Shown: positions 9,941 through 14,079 of the stretch, in pieces | How positions within the stretch are numbered: position 1 is the stretch's first letter | How the letters are laid out: each line of letters begins with the position of its first letter | Source of the DNA: an uncultured bacterium | GTDB lineage: Bacteria > Actinomycetota > Thermoleophilia > BMS3ABIN01 | Length of the DNA: 14,079 nucleotides | NCBI GenBank assembly: GCA_913009925.1 | Contig: CAJVWY010000008.1 | Span: 1-14,079, forward strand | Reading direction: 5' to 3' | Notes under the pieces: model-generated | The model's input: the letters and a program-made list of their open reading frames with translations, nothing else | Told to the model about the DNA's origin: nothing | The model's database searches: none | Made by a program: the position numbers and the translations under genes

Positions 9941-10854
9941 ACATGGAGTCGTCACTGGGGCCGTTGCGGTTGCGCCACCCGGTAATCAACGCCTCCGGGA
10001 CCTTCGATGTGCTGGCGGCGGACCGTGTGCTGGCGGCGGACCTGTTTACCGATTTCCCCTTTGCCGCCTATGTGCCCAAGACAGTCACTTTGAAGCCGCG
10101 TGAGGGCAATCCACCGCACAGGCTCTACGAGACGGCCGCCGGTCTGCTCAACTCCATCGGTCTGGCCAACAAGGGGATAGAGGCCTTCATCGCCGATGAC
10201 CTGCCGCGGCTGGGAAGGCTGCCGGTGCCGCTGATCGCCAGCATCGCCGCCGAGGAGACCAACGGTTATGGCCGTTGTGCCGGTTTACTGGATGGGCGGG
10301 ACGAGGTGGCGGCGCTGGAGCTTAATATTTCATGTCCCAACGTGGAGCTGGACGGGAAAGCACTGGGCTGCGACCCGTTTCTCACGGCGAGCGCCACAGC
10401 GCAGGCACGGGCCGCCACCGGCAAGTTCCTCATCGTCAAGCTGACTCCCAATGTCACCGATATCCTGGTCCTGGCGCGGGCGGCGGTCGAGGCGGGGGCC
10501 GACTGTCTTTCGGTGATCAACACCGTGCACGGCATGGCTCTGGATCCCTGGACCCTGAGGCCGGCGCTGGGACACGTCACCGGCGGCCTTTCCGGACCGG
10601 CGATAAAGCCGGTGGCCTTGCGCGCCGTCTATCTCATAAGCCGCGAGCTGGATGTGCCGGTGATCGGTATGGGCGGCGTCACCAGCGCCAACGACGTGCT
10701 GGAGTTTCTGGCGGCCGGCGCTACCGCCGTGGCCGTGGGCACCGCCTGTTTCCGCGACCCGCTGCTGGCAGTATCACTGGTGCAGGAGCTGGAACACCAG
10801 ATGGAGCTGCGTGACATCGCCACCCCGGGGGAACTGGTGGGCCGGGCACACTAG
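9931..10854 (+). CDS. pyrD: dihydroorotate dehydrogenase B (NAD-linked), catalytic subunit
   Basis: Oxidises dihydroorotate to orotate using FMN; cytoplasmic, paired with PyrK. The 307-residue product begins with the class 1 pattern LRLRHPVINASGTFD, and has KTVTLKPREGNPPHRLYET, NSIGLANKG, the active-site motif LNISCPNVE with the catalytic cysteine at C135, IVKLTPNVTDI, the FMN-phosphate region GMGGVTSANDVLEFLAAGATAVAVGTA, and a normal C-terminus. Cysteine rather than serine, with pyrK beside it, marks type 1B. ATG 9931 overlaps the pyrK stop by ten bases and has AGGTG at 9919-9923; ATG 9943 is a possible second start. It is the last pyr gene; pyrF and pyrE do not follow. Confidence 0.96.
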   Translation: MAVNMESSLGPLRLRHPVINASGTFDVLAADRVLAADLFTDFPFAAYVPKTVTLKPREGNPPHRLYETAAGLLNSIGLANKGIEAFIADDLPRLGRLPVPLIASIAAEETNGYGRCAGLLDGRDEVAALELNISCPNVELDGKALGCDPFLTASATAQARAATGKFLIVKLTPNVTDILVLARAAVEAGADCLSVINTVHGMALDPWTLRPALGHVTGGLSGPAIKPVALRAVYLISRELDVPVIGMGGVTSANDVLEFLAAGATAVAVGTACFRDPLLAVSLVQELEHQMELRDIATPGELVGRAH

Positions 10855-10897
10855 GGAATACTGAGACATCCCTGTCACCACTCACCTTACCATTGTC

Positions 10898-10931
10898 ATC
10901 CCGAGCGAAGCGAGGGATCTGCTTTTTTTTT
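10898..10931 (+). terminator. pyr operon terminator made of a repeat-like hairpin
   Basis: ATCCC (10898-10902) pairs with GGGAT (10914-10918). Inside lie facing GA steps and a GCGAAGC core, a sequence known to form an unusually stable mini-hairpin. After four bases come nine T residues (10923-10931). This fits a rho-independent terminator for the plus-strand operon, 43 bases after the pyrD stop. On the minus strand no T run follows, so it would not stop the converging lipoprotein transcript in the same way. The hairpin core resembles a GAGCGAAGCGA-type intergenic repeat I recall from many environmental genomes. Confidence 0.75.
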
Positions 10932-10941
10932 CCGTCCTGCT

Positions 10942-11670
10942 TTACCTGTTGGGAATGTTCACGTCCGGCACCTGTATATTTTCCAGTCCTTCGATGTCCG
11001 ACAGTTCCGTAACGGTCACACTGGACGGCAGAATGAACAGGTCATCCGGGACGTTGCCTACATTCTTGTAAGCGAACTCAATAACCTCATCTTCTTCGCC
11101 CGGGGCCTTGACTTCCATCTTGGTAGGCAGTCCCTGGGGTCCTTTCAGCTCGATGGTGACGCTGCCACCGCCGGGTACGTTTATCTGCCATGTATCACCG
11201 GACTGACTGCCGGGGAACAGGGCGAACGCCTGCAACATGGCCGCGGGGCTCATCCCCCACCAGGATTGGCCCTGGGCGCCCACGCCGGATGACTCGGTGG
11301 CTGTATTTCCGTCCACTATCCACAGCTTGTCCTGGACGTTGTTATAGATTACATAGGAAGTTTCGTCGGTAGGGTCCTGCCAGCGCCAGCTCCCCTGTTT
11401 CTGCGACCAGATGACCAGCACTTCACCGTTCTGCGAGACCTCCACAGTGGCCTCCAGGTCCTCCAGTTCGTTCATCTGGTTCTGGAAGTTGCCTGGAGTG
11501 CCCGAACCGGTGCTGCTTTCCGTGGTGTCCGTATCCGCAGTGGCTGCATTATCAGTCGCACTGCCTTCCGTAGCCGTGCCGCTATCGCCGCCGCCGCAGC
11601 CGGCCCAGGCCAGCATAACCAGCAGGGCCAGGGCGGTCGCAGCGATTATCAACGGTGATCTCTTTTCCAT
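10942..11670 (-). CDS. LolA-like lipoprotein, paralog of the adjacent gene (second in pair)
   Basis: Function unknown. The 242-residue product begins with a Lys/Arg N-terminus and a hydrophobic segment (about residues 7-21), then WAGCGG, so C25 is the likely lipidated cysteine and the protein should be anchored outside the membrane. A Thr/Ser/Gly/Asp-rich linker fills residues 26-60. The folded part has LEATVEVSQNG, VIWSQKQGSWRWQDP, YVIYNN, and an end pattern (GLPTKMEV, EFAYKNVGNVPDDLFILP) that recalls LolA or LppX-type proteins, which bind lipids in a half-barrel. That assignment is from pattern only. The start has AGGGAG four bases upstream. It lies 56 bases behind its paralog, probably in one operon, and converges on pyrD. 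Trp at lipobox position -3 is unusual. Confidence 0.85.
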   Translation of the reverse strand: MEKRSPLIIAATALALLVMLAWAGCGGGDSGTATEGSATDNAATADTDTTESSTGSGTPGNFQNQMNELEDLEATVEVSQNGEVLVIWSQKQGSWRWQDPTDETSYVIYNNVQDKLWIVDGNTATESSGVGAQGQSWWGMSPAAMLQAFALFPGSQSGDTWQINVPGGGSVTIELKGPQGLPTKMEVKAPGEEDEVIEFAYKNVGNVPDDLFILPSSVTVTELSDIEGLENIQVPDVNIPNR

Positions 11671-11726
11671 TTCTCTCCCTTTGTAGCGTTTTTAATATCA
11701 GTCGCTTGACCGGAAGCGATATCGCC

Positions 11727-12326
11727 TTACTGGGATATTACTACATCCGGGGGCAATTCAAACATACTATCCGGCACATCGTCGACATTGGTATAGGTAT
11801 ATTCAAGTACTTTCGTCTCCACGTTTTCCTCCTCGATTACCATCTTGCTGGGGAGGTTCTTCGGCCCCAGGAATTCGAAGGTTATCATGCCAAACGGATA
11901 TCTGATTTCAATCGTTTTTCCTGTTATGGTACCGGAGGTTAACGCGTAGTTCCTCATAAAAGATGATGGGCTTTTGGCTTTCCAAAGGCCTTCCGTACCG
12001 GTAATCACGCTGGCTGAACCGCCCTGGACTTCCCAGGCCGTTCCCATGGAGGCGTTATAGATCACATAATGGTCCGGATCCGCCGGATCCTGCCAGCGCC
12101 AGTTCCCGTTTTTTTGGGACCAGATGACGATCGTCTGGCCGTTCTGGGATACTTCGATAGTCGCCTCGAGATTATCGAAGTCGTTCAGGACGCTCTTGAT
12201 GTCCCGGGGCGGCGTGGCTTTGAAGGTCCTGGTCACCACATCCTGGCCACCACATCCAGCCCAGGACATCAGGGCCAGCAGGATCGGGACGATGATGATG
12301 TATCTGATCCTTGGTACCTTTGTCAT
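11727..12326 (-). CDS. LolA-like lipoprotein, paralog of the adjacent gene (first in pair)
   Basis: Function unknown. The 199-residue product has a basic N-terminus (MTKVPRIRY), a hydrophobic stretch at residues 10-20 and SWAGCGG, with C25 as the probable lipidated cysteine. The body aligns along most of its length with the downstream neighbour: LEATIEVSQNG, IVIWSQKNGNWRWQDPADPDHYVIYN, a shared SP(A/S)..(L/M) helix, LGPKNLPSKM, and YTNVDDVPDSMFELP. It lacks the long low-complexity linker of that neighbour. The ATG has AAGGA five bases upstream. The gene is divergent from mihF across a 156-base AT-rich gap; I find no convincing minus-strand promoter there. Base composition in and upstream of it is more AT-rich than the pyr genes, which may hint at a different history. 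Confidence 0.85.
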   Translation of the reverse strand: MTKVPRIRYIIIVPILLALMSWAGCGGQDVVTRTFKATPPRDIKSVLNDFDNLEATIEVSQNGQTIVIWSQKNGNWRWQDPADPDHYVIYNASMGTAWEVQGGSASVITGTEGLWKAKSPSSFMRNYALTSGTITGKTIEIRYPFGMITFEFLGPKNLPSKMVIEEENVETKVLEYTYTNVDDVPDSMFELPPDVVISQ

Positions 12327-12444
12327 TATGATCCTTTCATGGTGTAATCTTGGATAAACAGCACGCTAATGATTAAAAAATATCACAAATGGAGAATATC
12401 CGTTAAAGGAAATGCGTCATAGAATCGTAATCGGGGAATTCATC

Positions 12445-12474
12445 TTGCAAAGGTCGTCTATCAGCCCATATAAT
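12445..12474 (+). promoter_or_regulatory. mihF promoter, probably giving a leaderless mRNA
   Basis: A TTGCAA -35 box (12445-12450) and a perfect TATAAT -10 box (12469-12474) are 18 bases apart. The mihF ATG begins at 12483, only eight bases after the -10 box, so the transcript should start at or within about two bases of the ATG. No ribosome binding site precedes the ATG, in keeping with a leaderless message. Confidence 0.7.
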
Positions 12475-12482
12475 ACCGACTG

Positions 12483-12812
12483 ATGCCTCCTTCCGAACCG
12501 ACATCGACAACCCCGGCAAGGACCCTGGAACAGCGTCTCGAAGCACTACAGCGCGCTAATGAGATCCGCTCCAAGAGGGCCCGCCTGAAGAAGGACTTGA
12601 AGCAGGGGATCGTCAAGATCGACGAGATATTGGACGATCCGCCGGAGTACATCAAGACCGCCAAGGTCGTGGATGTGCTGCTGGCCATCCCCAATTGCGG
12701 CAAGGTTAAATCCACCAAGGTACTGAACCATTGCCGCATCAGCCCCAATAAGACCGTCAGCGGCCTTTCTGAGCGGCAGAGGCGGGAGTTGGTCGCCTTT
12801 TTTCGCTCCTGA
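12483..12812 (+). CDS. mihF: actinobacterial integration host factor (mIHF)
   Basis: A small DNA-binding nucleoid protein of actinobacteria, unrelated in fold to the HU-like IHF of proteobacteria; it compacts DNA and influences transcription. The 109-residue product shows the family layout. First a charged N-terminal helix (RTLEQRLEALQRANEIRSKRARLKKDLKQG), then VKIDEILDD, then KTAKVVDVLLAIPNCGKVKSTKVLN, where the NCGKVK turn matches the helix-two-turn-helix DNA contact. Last comes ISPNKTVSGLSERQRRELVAFF. ATG 12483 is chosen because it sits eight bases after a consensus -10 box and the N-terminus matches relatives. In many actinobacteria pyrF precedes this gene; here two lipoprotein genes lie on the opposite strand. 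gmk follows after 16 bases. Confidence 0.93.
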   Translation: MPPSEPTSTTPARTLEQRLEALQRANEIRSKRARLKKDLKQGIVKIDEILDDPPEYIKTAKVVDVLLAIPNCGKVKSTKVLNHCRISPNKTVSGLSERQRRELVAFFRS

Positions 12813-12828
12813 ACGGAGCCGTATTCCT

Positions 12829-13401
12829 GTGCGGAAAGGGAAACTTCTGGTAATTTCCGGTCCCTCCGGGGTCGGCAAGGGGACTTTGATCAGTAAGGTC
12901 CTGCCGCGCCTGGAAAAGACCTGCCTCGCCCGTTCAGCCACTACCAGGCCCAGGCGCCAGCATGAGAAGGATGGGCGGGAGTACTTCTTTCTCTCCCGTG
13001 AGGAATTCGAGGAGCGTGTGCGCCGCGGCGATTTCATCGAACACGTACGCTACGGTTCGAACCTGTACGGTACTTTGCGGAGCGAGGTGGAGCGGAACCT
13101 GGAGTCTGGCCGTAACGTGATTCTGGAGATCGAGGTCGAAGGCGCCATGGCAGTGCGCCGCCAGATGCCGGAAGCGGTGCTTTTCTTCATCGCGCCGCCC
13201 TCGTTCGATGAGTTGAGAAAGCGTCTCATCGGCCGTGATACGGAGATCTCGGCGGAGATAGAGACCAGGCTCGCCCGCGCTGGGGAAGAACTTGCGTTGC
13301 AGGAGAAATTTGACTACATTGTAATCAACGATGATATAGACAGGGCAGCCGATGAACTGGAACAGAAGATCAGGGCTTGCCTGGAGGGAGGAAAGACTTG
13401 A
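12829..13401 (+). CDS. gmk: guanylate kinase
   Basis: Phosphorylates GMP to GDP with ATP; cytoplasmic and essential for GTP supply. The 190-residue product has the P-loop GPSGVGKGT near residues 11-19, the GMP-binding SATTRPRR and DGREYFFLSREEFE, YGSNLYGT, ILEIEVEGA, the lid part GRDTEISAEIETRLARA, and FDYIVINDD. Length is normal for the family. The GTG start is chosen because it aligns with family N-termini and has CGGAG (12814-12818) ten bases upstream. It follows mihF by 16 bases, and its TGA overlaps the rpoZ TTG start. Confidence 0.97.
   Translation: MRKGKLLVISGPSGVGKGTLISKVLPRLEKTCLARSATTRPRRQHEKDGREYFFLSREEFEERVRRGDFIEHVRYGSNLYGTLRSEVERNLESGRNVILEIEVEGAMAVRRQMPEAVLFFIAPPSFDELRKRLIGRDTEISAEIETRLARAGEELALQEKFDYIVINDDIDRAADELEQKIRACLEGGKT
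13383..13391 (+). promoter_or_regulatory. strong ribosome binding site that fixes the rpoZ TTG start
   Basis: GGAGGGAGG lies inside the end of gmk, with GGAGG ending six bases before TTG 13398. This spacing favours TTG 13398 over the in-frame TTG 13377, which has no such site and would add seven residues not seen in omega proteins. Confidence 0.75.
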
Positions 13402-13628
13402 ACAAGCCAAGAATCGATGTATTGCTGGAGAAGGTGGACTCCAAGTATGCGCTGGTGGTCATGGCGGCCAAGCGGGCGCGGCAGATAAACAACTACTACC
13501 GCAACCGTGAGGAAGGCAGTATCGACGACGTGCCGCCGCCATTGGTTGACACTCGCAGCAAGAATATCCTCACTATCGCTCTGGAGGAGATAGCGTCAGG
13601 CAAGATCTCATATCGTTACCGCGTCTGA
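13398..13628 (+). CDS. rpoZ: RNA polymerase omega subunit
   Basis: A small subunit that helps fold and hold the beta' subunit of RNA polymerase. The 76-residue product has the omega pattern IDVLLEKVDSKYALVVMAAKRARQIN in its first half and KNILTIALEEIASGKISYR in its second. The TTG start forms a TTGA overlap of four bases with the gmk stop, so the two genes are probably translated in a coupled way. The order gmk-rpoZ-coaBC is widespread in bacteria, and together with mihF it is typical of actinobacteria. Confidence 0.95.
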   Translation: MNKPRIDVLLEKVDSKYALVVMAAKRARQINNYYRNREEGSIDDVPPPLVDTRSKNILTIALEEIASGKISYRYRV

Positions 13629-13660
13629 CGGGAGCGCCATAGGGCGGTGAATGCGCGGCC

Positions 13661-14079
13661 ATGGAATCTTCAGGTAAAAAAATCGTCCTGGGAGTCACTG
13701 GCAGTATCGCCGCCATCAAGTCAGTTGAACTGTTGCGGTTGCTGCGCCGTGCCGGACACGATGTCCGCGTGGTAATGACGTCCGCCGCTGGGCATTTTAT
13801 CGGCGAAGCGGCTATGGCGGCCCTCAGTGGACATCCGGTGGCAGTGGAGCAATTCGACTTCACCGCGGACGAGTCCCCCGGCTTCACTCATATCGACCTC
13901 TCGGACAGCGACCTGCTGGTGATAGCGCCGGCGACCGCCAATACAATCGGCAAGATGGCGGCGGGCATCGCCGACAACCTTCTGTTGACCACGTACCTTG
14001 TCATGGACTGTCCCGTGGTCGTCTGTCCCGCCATGAACCAGAGAATGTGGAACCACCCTGCCGTCAGTGAGAACGTAGG
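13661..14079 (+). CDS. coaBC: bifunctional phosphopantothenoylcysteine decarboxylase/synthetase, 5' part
   Basis: CoaBC joins cysteine to phosphopantothenate and decarboxylates the product, two steps of coenzyme A synthesis. Only the first 139 codons are present; the frame is open to the window edge. They cover the N-terminal flavoprotein (CoaC) domain. Visible are KIVLGVTGSIAAIKSVELLR with the flavin-binding GSIAAIK, VVMTSAAGHFI, the catalytic histidine H77 in FTHIDLS, IAPATANTIGKMAAGIADNLL, and the substrate-recognition PAMNQRMW with N126. Start ATG 13661 lies 32 bases after rpoZ and has no strong ribosome site; an overlapping eight-codon frame at 13651 exists but is probably chance. Whether the synthetase (CoaB) half is fused cannot be seen here. 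Confidence 0.94.
   Translation, partial: MESSGKKIVLGVTGSIAAIKSVELLRLLRRAGHDVRVVMTSAAGHFIGEAAMAALSGHPVAVEQFDFTADESPGFTHIDLSDSDLLVIAPATANTIGKMAAGIADNLLLTTYLVMDCPVVVCPAMNQRMWNHPAVSENV

Noticed and set aside
12075..12090. Two GGATCC units three bases apart
   Set aside because: They fall in the conserved DP.DP codons of the lipoprotein gene and are explained by coding and chance.
12327..12444. Minus-strand promoter for the lipoprotein pair
   Set aside because: The stretch is AT-rich, and several weak -10-like boxes occur, but none has a matching -35 at proper spacing, so no specific site is supported.
13651..13677. Eight-codon frame overlapping the coaBC start, considered as a leader peptide
   Set aside because: It is very short, its ribosome site is badly spaced, and nothing else points to regulation there.

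Overview
The window looks like a chromosomal segment of a high-GC actinobacterial lineage. The right-hand block mihF-gmk-rpoZ-coaBC is an actinobacterial gene order, and the pyr genes beside it fit that. The left-hand pyr block runs pyrR-pyrB-pyrC-carA-carB-pyrK-pyrD, the order known from Bacillus. It includes the NAD-linked type 1B dihydroorotate dehydrogenase pair PyrK/PyrD. I cannot name a genus; an uncultured, possibly anaerobic, deep actinobacterial group is my inference.

Layout. Bases 1-1460 hold the 3' part of an AMP-forming acetyl-CoA synthetase gene, cut by the window edge. A small minus-strand ORF (1307-1654) with one membrane segment and a strong ribosome binding site runs convergently into the acs end. 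Bases 1655-1906 are a regulatory region. It holds a TTGACT-N17-TAAATT promoter, a PyrR-binding RNA hairpin that fits the family consensus at every fixed position, a possible 13-codon leader peptide whose stop overlaps the pyrR start, and a GC-rich hairpin with a T5 run over the pyrR start codon. Bases 1907-10854 hold the seven pyr genes on the plus strand. Most of them overlap by 1-26 bases; the exception is pyrB-pyrC, with a gap of about 43 bases. A hairpin followed by nine T residues (10898-10931) closes the operon.

Bases 10942-12326 hold two minus-strand paralogous lipoprotein genes that look like a tandem duplication; their fold resembles LolA-type proteins. From 12445 the plus strand resumes with a near-consensus promoter placed so close to the mihF ATG that the mRNA is probably leaderless. 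It is followed by mihF, gmk, rpoZ (TTG start overlapping the gmk stop) and the 5' part of coaBC, which runs off the window.

Together the pyr genes carry bicarbonate, glutamine and aspartate to orotate: CarAB makes carbamoyl phosphate, PyrB carbamoyl-aspartate, PyrC dihydroorotate, and PyrD/PyrK orotate with electrons passed to NAD. pyrE and pyrF, needed to reach UMP, are not in the window; pyrF is absent from the place before mihF where many actinobacteria keep it. PyrR with UMP is expected to switch the operon down through the leader RNA. I see no mobile element, CRISPR array, tRNA or rRNA gene. The least explained parts are the lipoprotein pair, the small membrane ORF antisense to acs, and the layered pyrR leader.
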